Of a stretch of 34,368 bases of DNA, positions 1 through 8,199 are shown one piece after another. The position numbers were made by a program, and so were the translations under genes. Under the pieces are notes generated by a model. The model was not told the origin of the DNA, searched no databases, and was given only the letters and a program-made list of their open reading frames with translations. Origin of the DNA: Allostellaceae bacterium (GTDB taxonomy: Bacteria; Pseudomonadota; Alphaproteobacteria; ATCC43930; CGMCC-115725); assembly GCA_025451725.1 (NCBI GenBank), contig JANWJX010000026.1:1-34368 (forward strand), read 5' to 3'. How positions within the stretch are numbered: position 1 is the first letter of the stretch; each line of letters begins with the position of its first letter.

Positions 1-2
1 AT

Positions 3-110
3 CTCGCGAAGCTCGCGGCGGCCGGACGGTTCATCTCGGCCGCGCTCGGCCGCGAGCCCACTTCCAAGGTGGCGCGGGCGCTCGCGGCGAAAAAGCTTAC
101 GGAAAAATAA
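3..110 (+). CDS. C-terminal fragment of an unidentified protein
   Basis: An open frame enters from the left edge and ends at a TAA at 108-110. The readable tail is 35 residues, rich in Ala, Lys and Arg, and ends KKLTEK. I do not recognise the family. It would overlap the 3' end of the convergent hydrolase gene by 14 bp, in keeping with other convergent ends in this window. It may be a chance open frame, because GC-rich DNA gives many; only sequence further left could settle this. Confidence 0.35.
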   Translation, partial: LAKLAAAGRFISAALGREPTSKVARALAAKKLTEK

Positions 111-879
111 CGCCGCGTTCGTTGCTGACGACGAACTTGTCCTGCCGCGTCAGGAAATCGTCGGTGACGGCGGCGCATGCTTCGGGCCGTTCGACATCAA
201 GCGCATGGGCCGCGTCGTAAACCATCACGACGTGGCAGTCGGGCAGCAATTCGCGATAGTGCCGACCCATCGCGGTCGGGATCAGCGAGTCCTCGGTCCC
301 GAGCAGCACCAGCACCGGTACCTTGCACTCCTTCATCCGCGCTTCCATGTCGGCGTCGCGGTCCGGCCCGATGATGCGCATGGCGAAGCCGATGCTTTTT
401 CTCGCCAGCTCTGGGTTGGGCGGCGGCATCGGCGGCAGTCGCTCGGGATGCGCGAACAACATCGCACGGAACTGGGCCGGGTCGGTCGGCGGCCGTGTAT
501 TGGGCGGGCGGATCGCGGCGGGCGCGAACAGCACCGCGGCTGAGACTTTCTCCGGATTGAGGATCGCGGTCCACAGCGCGAGTTTGCCGCCGAACGAAAT
601 CCCGGTGACGCAGAATTTGTCGATGGCGAGCGCGGCGATGGCCTTGCCCATCGTGCCGGCCAGTTCCGCCATCGAGTTGGTGCGCTCGTTCACCGGCGAT
701 TCGCCGAAGCCCGGACATTCGAAGGCGACGACGCGGCGCTTCTCCGCGAGCAGTTCGTGCATCTTGTTGAGTTGCAGCCCGCCGCCGCCGTGGAACCACA
801 CCAGCGGCTCGCCTTTGCCGGCTTCGAGGTAGCGGATGCGAAAGCCGTCCGCCTCGACGAATTTTTCCTGAAATGACAT
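97..879 (-). CDS. alpha/beta hydrolase
   Basis: A 260-residue alpha/beta-hydrolase-fold protein of the single-domain type that includes C-C and ester hydrolases of aromatic catabolism. Visible elements are the oxyanion-hole stretch HGGGG (30-34), the nucleophile elbow GISFG with Ser95, a late acid Asp197 in LGTEDS, and His225 in AAHALD; together these form a complete Ser-Asp-His triad. There is no signal peptide, so it should be cytosolic. It is the last gene of a minus-strand run: its ATG lies 6 bp after the stop of the LLM monooxygenase-like gene, which itself follows a molybdenum hydroxylase subunit. Context suggests it hydrolyses a product of the two upstream oxidoreductases. The substrate cannot be read from sequence; thioesterase, amide hydrolase and haloperoxidase-like activities remain possible. 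Confidence 0.85.
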   Translation of the reverse strand: MSFQEKFVEADGFRIRYLEAGKGEPLVWFHGGGGLQLNKMHELLAEKRRVVAFECPGFGESPVNERTNSMAELAGTMGKAIAALAIDKFCVTGISFGGKLALWTAILNPEKVSAAVLFAPAAIRPPNTRPPTDPAQFRAMLFAHPERLPPMPPPNPELARKSIGFAMRIIGPDRDADMEARMKECKVPVLVLLGTEDSLIPTAMGRHYRELLPDCHVVMVYDAAHALDVERPEACAAVTDDFLTRQDKFVVSNERGVIFP

Positions 880-885
880 TTGGGC

Positions 886-1977
886 TTATTCCATCTCGTG
901 AAGGCGCGGCAGCATCTTGGCGCCGAAAATCTCGATGGCGCGGCGCGCCTTGTCGTCCTCGGGATGCATGAAGATCAGGTCGAGAATTCCGGCGCCGATA
1001 TCGTCGCGGATGCGCTTGATCTGCTTCATCACCGTCTCGGGCGAGCCGAGCAGAATCTGGCCGTTCTCGACCGCGTCCCTGATCGCGCCGGGGCGGCCGA
1101 CGCGGTTGCGCTGCGCCTCGAAGTCGCGGCCGTAGTAGGACGTGCCGGCGACGGCCTGTTCCAGCGCGGGATTGGAAATCGAAAAGCGCCGCTGCGGCGG
1201 CATGTTCGCCATGTCGGCCTGCGCCTGCTCGTCGCTGTCGGCGACATGGATGGCGCAGCGATAGATCACGTCGTCCGCCGTCGGTTTCCATCCCGCCGCC
1301 TCGGCGTGAGTGCGATAGTGCGCCGCCGCCTTGGTCGCGAGCGGCAGCGTCGTCACCGCGAAGCCGAGCCCGACATGATTCTTCGCCGCGAACTCGCCGG
1401 ATTCGGGGCTGGAGCCCGACATGTAGATCGGCGGATGCGGTTTCTGCACCGGGCGCGGCCATACCGAGATGGCGCGGAATTCATAGTGCCTTCCCTGCCA
1501 GCCGAAGGGCTGCGGCTCGGTCCATGCCATGCGCAGCAAGTGCAATCCCTCCTGGAAGCGCGAACGCGATTCCTCGGGATTGACGTTGTAGGTAACGTAT
1601 TCGTTGGGCGTGCCGCGCATCAAGCCGGCGACCACGCGCCCGCCGGTGATGGTGTCGAGCATCGCGAATTCCTCGGCGACGCGCACCGGGTTGAGCATCG
1701 GCAGGGTCGGGCCGAGCACCGCGATCTTCGCCTTCTTCACCACCTGCGTCAGCGCGCCCGCCAGCAGCATCGGGTTCGGCGTCAGCGAGAACGGCGAGAA
1801 ATGATGCTCGGCGACCGTGACCCAGTCGAAGCCGATCTCGTCGGCGAGGCGGAACCGGTCGAGCGCGGTGTTGAAGGAATGGGCCGCCGATTCCTGCGAA
1901 TAGACGTCGGCCGGCACCGGCCAGCCGGGAGAGGCGTTGCCGTGATAGGCAACGGGCGAGAACAGAGCTGCTTTCAT
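886..1977 (-). CDS. LLM class flavin-dependent oxidoreductase (luciferase-like monooxygenase)
   Basis: A 363-residue member of the bacterial luciferase-like superfamily. These are TIM-barrel enzymes that use reduced FMN or F420, usually to hydroxylate or cleave a small organic substrate. The N-terminal strand and helix (MKAALFSP, then SFNTALDRFRLADEIGFDWVTVAEHHF) are typical, as are the LNPVRVAEEFAMLDTITGGRV segment and the late GSPETVMKQIKRIRDDIG segment. Length is normal for the group. The ATG lies 2 bp after the stop of the upstream molybdopterin subunit gene, so the two are almost certainly cotranscribed. Alkanal monooxygenase-like, F420-dependent and ring-opening activities cannot be told apart. 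No dedicated flavin reductase gene is in the window, so a generic reductase must supply reduced flavin if FMNH2 is used. Confidence 0.85.
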   Translation of the reverse strand: MKAALFSPVAYHGNASPGWPVPADVYSQESAAHSFNTALDRFRLADEIGFDWVTVAEHHFSPFSLTPNPMLLAGALTQVVKKAKIAVLGPTLPMLNPVRVAEEFAMLDTITGGRVVAGLMRGTPNEYVTYNVNPEESRSRFQEGLHLLRMAWTEPQPFGWQGRHYEFRAISVWPRPVQKPHPPIYMSGSSPESGEFAAKNHVGLGFAVTTLPLATKAAAHYRTHAEAAGWKPTADDVIYRCAIHVADSDEQAQADMANMPPQRRFSISNPALEQAVAGTSYYGRDFEAQRNRVGRPGAIRDAVENGQILLGSPETVMKQIKRIRDDIGAGILDLIFMHPEDDKARRAIEIFGAKMLPRLHEME

Positions 1978-1979
1978 GA

Positions 1980-4325
1980 TTACTCCGCTGCTTGGCGCGC
2001 GTTTTGGATCGCCTGCCAGACCCGATGCGGGGTCGCCGGCATGTCGATATGGGTAATGCCGTAGACCGACAGCGCATCGACGACCGCATTCATCACCGCG
2101 GGCAGCGAGCCGGAACAGCCCGCCTCGCCGCAGCCTTTGACGCCGAGCAAATTGCTTTTCGCCGGCACCGGGTGGCTCGCGAATTTGAAGCTCGGCACGT
2201 CCGAGGCGCGCGGCATCGCGTAATCCATGAACGAACCGGTGATGAGCTGGCCGTCCTTGTCGTAGCGCACGCCTTCCATCAGCGCCTGGCCGATGCCCTG
2301 CGTCACGCCGCCATGCACCTGGCCCTCGACCATCAGCGGATTCACGATCACGCCGAAATCGTCGACCATGGTGTATTTCGCGACCTGGACCACGCCGGTC
2401 TCGGGATCGATCTCGACCTCGCAGACATGACAGCCGTTGGGAAAGGCCGAGGGCGGGCTGTCCACCACCATCGAGACATCGAGCGAGGTCGGCACGCCTT
2501 CCGGCAGGTTCGGTTTCGCCCGCAGCCGATCGGCGATCTCAAGTAGACCGATCGAGCGGTCGGTGCCGGCGATGGTGAAGTGCGCATTGCCGAACTCGAT
2601 GTCGGCCGCCGCAGCCTCGAGGAAATGGCCCGCCAACTGCTTGCCGTTCTCGATCACCTTGTCGCTCGCGAGCGCGATGGCCGTGCCGCTCGCCATGATC
2701 GAGCGCGAACCGCCGGTGCCGCCGCCCGCGATCAACTGATCGCTGTCGCCCTGCACCAGGCGGATGCGCTCGAACGGAATGCCGAGCCGCTGCACCAGCA
2801 CTTGCGCGAAGGGCGCGGCATGGCCCTGGCCGTAATCGAGCGTGCCGGTGACGATAGTGACATCGCCGTTCGCCTCGAAGCGGATGCCGCCCATTTCCTT
2901 GCCGGGTGGCGCCGTGACTTCGAGATAATGGCCGATGCCGCGGCCGCGCAACTTGCCGCGTTTGTCGCTCGCCGCCTTGCGCGCGGCATAGCCGTTCCAG
3001 TCCGCGGCCTCGAGCCCGTCGCGCAGCACGCTCGGAAAGTCGCCGCTGTCATAAGTGAGATCGGATGGCGCCTTATAAGGGATCGCGTGCGGCTGGATAT
3101 GGTTGCGCCGCCGCAACTCGAGCGGATCGCGCTTCATCTCGCGCGCCGCCTGTTCGATCAGGCGCTCCATATAATAATTGCCTTCCGGCCGGCCTGCGCC
3201 GCGATAGGCGCCTACCGGCGTCGAATTGGTCAGCACGCACTTGGTGTTCACTTCGACCAGCGGCGTGCGATAGACGCCGACGATGTTCTTCACCGCGTTG
3301 ACGGTGACTTGCAGCGGCAGGCCCTGGAACGCGCCGTAATTTCCGTAACCGGTGAGGCGCACGGCGAGAATCATTCCGTCCTTGTCGAACGCGGCTTCCG
3401 CCGTCACTTCATGGTCGCGGCCGTGATTGTCGGAGACGAACGAACCTGAACGCTCGTCGGTCCATTTCACCGGGCGGTTCAGCACCTTGGTGGCATAGAG
3501 CGCGCAGACATATTCCGGATAGGCGACGATCTTCATGCCGAACGAGCCGCCGACATTGCCGGTGATGACGCGCACCTGCGCCGGCGGCACTTTGAGGATG
3601 TCGTTGGCGATGCTCTGTTTGAGGCCGAACACGCCCTGCGAGCAGACCGTGACCGTGTAGCGCCCGTCCTTGAAATCGGCGATGCAGGAACGCGGCTCCA
3701 TCGGATTGACCACGATGCGCTGGCTGATGGGCTTGAGCTTGGTGATATGCGTCGCCTTGGCGAAGGCTTCATTCACCGCCTCGGTATTGCCGAAATGATA
3801 ATCGAGCGTGACGTTCCCCGGCGCCGCTTCGTGAATGGTCGGCGCATCGCGCGCCAGCGCCTCGGCAATCGTGGTAATGGCCGGCAACGGCTCGACTTCG
3901 AGCACGACGGCTTCCGCTGCGTCCTTGCCTTGCGCCACCGTCTCGGCGATGACGACAGCATAGGCTTCGCCGACATAGCGCACTTTGCCGGTGGCGAGGG
4001 CGGGGCGCGGTTTCGCCTTCATGTTGGAACCGTCGCGGGCCTTCACCATCATCGGCGGATTGGACATGCCGATGCCGCCTGCGGCGAGATCGTCCCAGGT
4101 GTAGACACCGAGCACGCCGGGCATCGCCTGCGCCGCCGTCACGTCGATCGACTTGATAACGCCGTGCGCATAAGGGCTGCGCACCATCACGGCATAGGCT
4201 TGGCCCTTGACGTTGACGTCGTCGGTGTAGCTGCCGGCGCCCTTCAGCAGCGTCGGGTCCTCGGTCCGCGACACCGGCTGGCCGATGCCGAATTTCAACA
4301 AGGCGAGATCGTTGTTACTGTCCAT
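1980..4325 (-). CDS. xanthine dehydrogenase family, molybdopterin-binding large subunit (CoxL-like)
   Basis: A 781-residue large subunit of the molybdenum hydroxylase family, whose members insert a water-derived oxygen into N-heterocycles or aldehydes (CO for true CO dehydrogenase). The N-terminal part holds the aldehyde oxidase a/b-hammerhead region. The Moco-binding part contains GGSFGMK, the AYRGAGRPE active-site loop and, near the C-terminus, GVKGCGEAG with the presumed catalytic Glu734. The loop reads AYRGAGR rather than the AYxCSFR of genuine CO dehydrogenase, so this is a form II/BMS-type enzyme and probably not a CO oxidiser. No FAD or 2Fe-2S subunit is adjacent. It heads a run with the LLM oxidoreductase and hydrolase genes and is divergent from a paralogue 219 bp away. 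Confidence 0.88.
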   Translation of the reverse strand: MDSNNDLALLKFGIGQPVSRTEDPTLLKGAGSYTDDVNVKGQAYAVMVRSPYAHGVIKSIDVTAAQAMPGVLGVYTWDDLAAGGIGMSNPPMMVKARDGSNMKAKPRPALATGKVRYVGEAYAVVIAETVAQGKDAAEAVVLEVEPLPAITTIAEALARDAPTIHEAAPGNVTLDYHFGNTEAVNEAFAKATHITKLKPISQRIVVNPMEPRSCIADFKDGRYTVTVCSQGVFGLKQSIANDILKVPPAQVRVITGNVGGSFGMKIVAYPEYVCALYATKVLNRPVKWTDERSGSFVSDNHGRDHEVTAEAAFDKDGMILAVRLTGYGNYGAFQGLPLQVTVNAVKNIVGVYRTPLVEVNTKCVLTNSTPVGAYRGAGRPEGNYYMERLIEQAAREMKRDPLELRRRNHIQPHAIPYKAPSDLTYDSGDFPSVLRDGLEAADWNGYAARKAASDKRGKLRGRGIGHYLEVTAPPGKEMGGIRFEANGDVTIVTGTLDYGQGHAAPFAQVLVQRLGIPFERIRLVQGDSDQLIAGGGTGGSRSIMASGTAIALASDKVIENGKQLAGHFLEAAAADIEFGNAHFTIAGTDRSIGLLEIADRLRAKPNLPEGVPTSLDVSMVVDSPPSAFPNGCHVCEVEIDPETGVVQVAKYTMVDDFGVIVNPLMVEGQVHGGVTQGIGQALMEGVRYDKDGQLITGSFMDYAMPRASDVPSFKFASHPVPAKSNLLGVKGCGEAGCSGSLPAVMNAVVDALSVYGITHIDMPATPHRVWQAIQNARQAAE

Positions 4326-4474
4326 CGCTCACATGCCGATTATTGGAATTTCCGTATCTGGGAATGTTTTAGACCAAATCCACTCGGTCAGTCTTGTTTC
4401 CTCATTGACCCTCGTTTTCGCACAGCGCAGGGCATCGCTGAGTTTATTCGGATATAGCGAGTCCCGCCATTTTT

Positions 4475-4504
4475 TTGACGTTGCAACGGTCGTTTCCGCT
4501 AGCA
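4475..4504 (+). promoter_or_regulatory. possible sigma-70 type promoter for the plus-strand molybdopterin subunit gene
   Basis: In the relatively AT-rich 219-bp divergent spacer, TTGACG (4475-4480) and CTAGCA (4499-4504) are separated by 18 bp. This fits the loose alphaproteobacterial housekeeping promoter. It would start transcription near 4511, leaving a leader of about 34 nt that carries AGGGAG eight bases before the ATG at 4545. I found no equally good candidate facing the minus-strand gene. Confidence 0.35.
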
Positions 4505-4544
4505 TGACCGCAACAGCGCAATCCGCCTTCAGGGAGACGAAAAA

Positions 4545-6866
4545 ATGGCTGGTTTTGGCATCGGGCAACCCATCCGCCGCGTCGAGGACAAACGGTTCCT
4601 CACCGGTCACGGCACCTACATCGAGGACATCAATCTGCCGCGCCAGGCGCATGCGGTGAATCTGCTGTCGCCGCACGCTCACGCCAAGATCAATCGCATC
4701 GACAAGAGCAAGGCCGAGAAGGCGCCCGGCGTGCTCTGCATCCTCACCGGCGCCGATGCCGGTGCCGAGAAGGTCGGGCCGATGTTCCCCCTGATGCCCG
4801 AGGATATGGGCGGCCCGCCGGGCTTCCGCGCGCCGCGCTTCCTGCTCGCCACCGGCAAGGTGCGCTATGTCGGCGAGCGCGTCGCCTTCGTCGTCGCCGA
4901 GACGCAGGAGCAGGCGCGCGACGCCGCCGAGCTGATCGAGGTCGATTACACGCCGCTGCCCGCCGTGACCTCGATGGAAGACGCGATCAAGGACGGCGCT
5001 CCGAAGATTTGGGACGAATGCCCGACCGGCAACGTCGTGTTCCCGATCATGATGGGCAACAAGGAGGCGACCGACGCCGCCTTCGCCAAGGCCGCGCACA
5101 AAGTGACGCTGCGCCTGGTCAACAATCGCATCTCCGCCAACTCGATGGAGACGCGCGGCTATATCGGCGACTACAGCGCCGCCGACGACTTCTACACGCT
5201 CTATACCGCGACGCAGAATCCGCATGGCGCGCGCGGCACTCTTGCCGGCCAGGTGTTCCATGTGCCGGAAAGCCAGATGCGCGTCATCGCCAAGGATGTC
5301 GGCGGCGGCTTCGGCATGAAAGGCGACGTCTACCCCGAAGAGGCGCTGGTGCTGTGGGCGTCGAAAAAGATCGCCCGCCCGGTGAAGTGGATCTCGTCGC
5401 GCACCGAAGGCTTGCTCAACGACACGCATGGACGCGACCAGATCGTCACCGGCGAGATCGCGCTCGACAAGGACGGCACGATCCTCGGGCTGCGCGCGCA
5501 CAGCCTGACCAATCTCGGCGGCAACGTCTCGGGCGCGGGCGTGATCCCGTCGCTGTCGGCATTGCAGATGGCGCCGCAGGTCTATCGCACGCCGACCGTG
5601 TTCTTCACCGGCCAGGCGGTGTTCACCAACACCGCGCCGATGGGCCCGTATCGCGGCGCGGGCCGGCCGGAAGCGACGTACTTCATGGAGCGCATGATCG
5701 AGCACGCCGCCCGCGTTACCGGCATCGACCGCGTCGAGATCCGCCGCCGCAATTTCATCCCGGCGAGCGCGATGCCTTTCACGACGGCGACCGGCGTCAC
5801 TTATGACAGCGGCGATTTCGTCGCGACCATGGATCAGACCATCGCCAAGGCCGACTGGAACGGCTACGCCGCGCGCAAGGCGGCAAGCGAGAAAAAGGGC
5901 AAACTCCGCGGCCGCGGCCTCATCTATTACGTCGAGACCTGCGCCATCTTCAACGACCGCATGGAATTGCGTTTCGACCCCAGCGGTTCGGTGACGATCG
6001 TCGCCGGCACGTTCAGTCACGGCCAGGGGCACGCCACCACTTTCGCGCAGATGGCGTCGGAATGGCTTGGCGTGCCGTTCGAAAGTATCCGGTTCGTCCA
6101 GGGCGACACCAACCAGGTGTCGTTCGGCCGCGGCACCTATGGCTCGCGTACCTCGGCGGTGGGCGGCGGCGCGCTGAAGGCGGCGAGCGCGAACCTCATT
6201 GAAAAGGCGAAAAGCCTCGCCTCGCATCTGATGGAAGCGTCGCCCGCCGACATCCAGTTCGAAAACGGCCGCTTCACCATTGTCGGCACCGACAAGTCGA
6301 TGGCGCTGGTCGATGTCGCAAAGGCCGCTTACGCGCCGATGATGCTGCCGCCCGGCTTCGGCCTCGGCCTCGAAGCGAGCGGCGCCGCCGACGGCGTGCC
6401 GAATTTCCCCAATGGCTGTCACATCTGCGAGCTCGAGGTCGATCCCGACACCGGCACGGTGACCATCGATCGCTATACGGTCGTGGACGACGTCGGTATG
6501 GTGATCAATCCGCTGATCGTCGAGGGCCAGATCGTCGGCGGCCTGGCGCAGGGCTTTGGCCAGGCGCTGCTCGAGAACATCGAGTACGACGCGGAATCGG
6601 GTCAGCTCCTGTCCGGCAGCTTCATGGACTACACCATGCCGCGCGCCGACGATCAGCCCGACTTCTCCTGCGGCTTTAACAATGTGCCGTGCAAGACCAA
6701 CGCGCTGGGCATCAAGGGCGCGGGCGAGGCGGGCTCGGTCGGCGCGCCGCCGGCGGTGATCAACGCCCTCGTCGACGCGCTCGGTCCGCTCGGGGTCAAG
6801 ACCATCGACATGCCGGCGACGCCGAAGCGGGTATGGGAGACCATTCAGGCCGCCCGCGGGGCCTAG
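4545..6866 (+). CDS. xanthine dehydrogenase family, molybdopterin-binding large subunit (paralogue)
   Basis: A 773-residue paralogue of the minus-strand neighbour, colinear over its whole length. Shared landmarks are the FGIGQP.RR.ED start, the GYxGDY/CIADF region, VGGGFGMK, PYRGAGRPE and GIKGAGEAG with presumed catalytic Glu728. It is a Moco (usually MCD form) hydroxylase subunit expected to act with 2Fe-2S and FAD subunits that are not in this window. The loop is again of form II type, so CO oxidation is unlikely. The start is well supported: AGGGAG sits 8 bp before the ATG, and the first residues align with those of the paralogue. It stands alone, followed by a strong hairpin and then phaZ. 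Substrate unknown; N-heteroaromatic hydroxylation is a guess. Confidence 0.88.
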   Translation: MAGFGIGQPIRRVEDKRFLTGHGTYIEDINLPRQAHAVNLLSPHAHAKINRIDKSKAEKAPGVLCILTGADAGAEKVGPMFPLMPEDMGGPPGFRAPRFLLATGKVRYVGERVAFVVAETQEQARDAAELIEVDYTPLPAVTSMEDAIKDGAPKIWDECPTGNVVFPIMMGNKEATDAAFAKAAHKVTLRLVNNRISANSMETRGYIGDYSAADDFYTLYTATQNPHGARGTLAGQVFHVPESQMRVIAKDVGGGFGMKGDVYPEEALVLWASKKIARPVKWISSRTEGLLNDTHGRDQIVTGEIALDKDGTILGLRAHSLTNLGGNVSGAGVIPSLSALQMAPQVYRTPTVFFTGQAVFTNTAPMGPYRGAGRPEATYFMERMIEHAARVTGIDRVEIRRRNFIPASAMPFTTATGVTYDSGDFVATMDQTIAKADWNGYAARKAASEKKGKLRGRGLIYYVETCAIFNDRMELRFDPSGSVTIVAGTFSHGQGHATTFAQMASEWLGVPFESIRFVQGDTNQVSFGRGTYGSRTSAVGGGALKAASANLIEKAKSLASHLMEASPADIQFENGRFTIVGTDKSMALVDVAKAAYAPMMLPPGFGLGLEASGAADGVPNFPNGCHICELEVDPDTGTVTIDRYTVVDDVGMVINPLIVEGQIVGGLAQGFGQALLENIEYDAESGQLLSGSFMDYTMPRADDQPDFSCGFNNVPCKTNALGIKGAGEAGSVGAPPAVINALVDALGPLGVKTIDMPATPKRVWETIQAARGA

Positions 6867-6908
6867 TTATTGGGCAGAGGCATTAACACATATCTGTAGC
6901 ATTTTTGC

Positions 6909-6937
6909 GCGAACCGCCGGATCATCCGGCGGTTCGC
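6909..6937 (+). terminator. perfect 13-bp hairpin, probable terminator after the molybdopterin subunit gene
   Basis: Positions 6909-6921 pair perfectly with 6925-6937 (13 bp, GC-rich) around a 3-nt loop, 43 bp after the stop codon. The following sequence AACTTTCCC is only a weak T tract, so termination may be inefficient; the hairpin may also act as a 3' stabiliser. It lies 45 bp before phaZ. Confidence 0.5.
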
Positions 6938-6981
6938 AACTTTCCCGCCCGCCCGGATTTGTCCACCCTTATCCACCATCG

Positions 6982-8190
6982 ATGATTTATCAGCTCTACC
7001 AGTCGCAGAGCGACATGATGATGCCGCTGCGCGAATTTGCGCGGTACGCGGCGGATTGGCTTGCGCAGATCGGCGCGGACGGTCCGGCGCGGCGCCTCGC
7101 GGCCTCCTACGAAATCGCGTCCCGCCTGAGCCTCAGCCATCGCCGGCCGCCTTACGGCATCGACTCCGTTCAAATCGGAAACCGCGACGTCGCGGTGGTC
7201 GAGGAGAAAGCGGACGCCACGCCGTTTTGCACCTTGCTGCATTTCCGCAAGATCGACGCGGCGCCCGGCGCGAAAGTGTTGTTGGTGGCGCCGCTGTCGG
7301 GGCATTTCTCGACGCTGCTGCGCGATACCGCGCGCACCATGCTGCCCGAGCACGACGTCTATCTGACCGACTGGCACAATGTGCGCGACGTCGCGACGCA
7401 TCATGGCCGCTTCGGCCTCGACGAATATGTCGATCACCTGATCCGGTTCCTCGAAAAGCTCGGCGATCGCGCGCATCTGGTTGCGATCTGCCAGCCGGCG
7501 GTGCAGGCGCTGGCCGCCACCGCGATCATGGCGCAGGACAACAATAAGCTCCGGCCGCGCAGCATGAGTCTGATGGCGGGACCGATCGACACGCGCATCA
7601 ATCCGACCAAGGTCAACGAGTTCGCCGCGGATCATCCGATCCAGTGGTTCGAGCTGAACGCGATCGGCATCGTACCGTTCCGCTACGCCGGCGCGTTCCG
7701 CCGCGTCTATCCCGGCTTTATGCAGATCGCCGGCTTCATGAGCATGAATTTCGACCGGCATTTGCGCAGCTTCCTGCGGCTGCACGATCATCTAAGCAAA
7801 GGCGAGACCGACCGGGCCGAAACCATCGAGACCTTCTACAAGGAATATTTCGCGGTGATGGATTTGCCGGCGGAATTCTATCTCGAAACCGTCCAGCGGA
7901 TTTTCCAGAACCACGAAGTGCCGCTCGGTAGATTCACCTACCGTGGCCGGACGGTCGATCCGGGCGCGATCCGCGATACCGCGCTCCTGACGATCGAAGG
8001 CGAGCGCGACGACATTTGCGCCGTGGGCCAGACCTTCGCCGCGCACGATCTCTGCACCGGCATTCCCGAAGACAAGAAACGCGCCCACGTTCAGGCCGAT
8101 GTCGGCCATTACGGCGTGTTTGCCGGCCGCAAATGGCAGAACGAGGTTTATCCGGTCCTGCGCGACTTCATTTCCGCGAACGGCGCGTAA
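6982..8190 (+). CDS. phaZ: intracellular polyhydroxyalkanoate (PHB) depolymerase
   Basis: A 402-residue PhaZ of the intracellular type, which degrades native PHB granules to 3-hydroxybutyrate or its CoA ester. The N-terminus MIYQLYQSQSDMMMPLREFAR and the segment LVAPLSGHFSTLLRDTARTMLP are hallmarks of the family. The nucleophile elbow reads AICQPAVQ, so the nucleophile is Cys170 instead of Ser, as known for this family. There is no signal peptide, as expected for a granule-bound cytosolic enzyme. The start is set by the conserved N-terminus, although no Shine-Dalgarno sequence precedes it. The gene ends exactly against the malate synthase gene on the other strand. The product feeds acetyl-CoA formation, so the neighbour is metabolically relevant. 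Confidence 0.92.
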   Translation: MIYQLYQSQSDMMMPLREFARYAADWLAQIGADGPARRLAASYEIASRLSLSHRRPPYGIDSVQIGNRDVAVVEEKADATPFCTLLHFRKIDAAPGAKVLLVAPLSGHFSTLLRDTARTMLPEHDVYLTDWHNVRDVATHHGRFGLDEYVDHLIRFLEKLGDRAHLVAICQPAVQALAATAIMAQDNNKLRPRSMSLMAGPIDTRINPTKVNEFAADHPIQWFELNAIGIVPFRYAGAFRRVYPGFMQIAGFMSMNFDRHLRSFLRLHDHLSKGETDRAETIETFYKEYFAVMDLPAEFYLETVQRIFQNHEVPLGRFTYRGRTVDPGAIRDTALLTIEGERDDICAVGQTFAAHDLCTGIPEDKKRAHVQADVGHYGVFAGRKWQNEVYPVLRDFISANGA

Positions 8191-8199
8191 TTACGCGCC
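8182..8199. repeat. 18-bp perfect palindrome covering two convergent stop codons
   Basis: The sequence GGCGCGTAATTACGCGCC is its own reverse complement. It encodes the last Gly-Ala-stop of PhaZ on the plus strand and the last Gly-Ala-stop of malate synthase on the minus strand. No T run follows on either side. It may act as a compact bidirectional end signal or cruciform, or be a by-product of both proteins ending in Gly-Ala. Confidence 0.6.

Noticed and set aside
4329-6422. A 697-codon open frame on the minus strand opposite the second molybdopterin subunit gene
   Set aside because: It is antisense to a strongly supported gene. The translation is low-complexity, His/Arg/Gly/Ala-rich and has no motifs, as expected from the complement of a GC-rich coding region.
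6955-6980. A possible replication origin, from two DnaA-box-like 9-mers
   Set aside because: Only two imperfect boxes, no AT-rich unwinding region, and no origin-associated genes nearby; kept only as a possible regulatory oddity.
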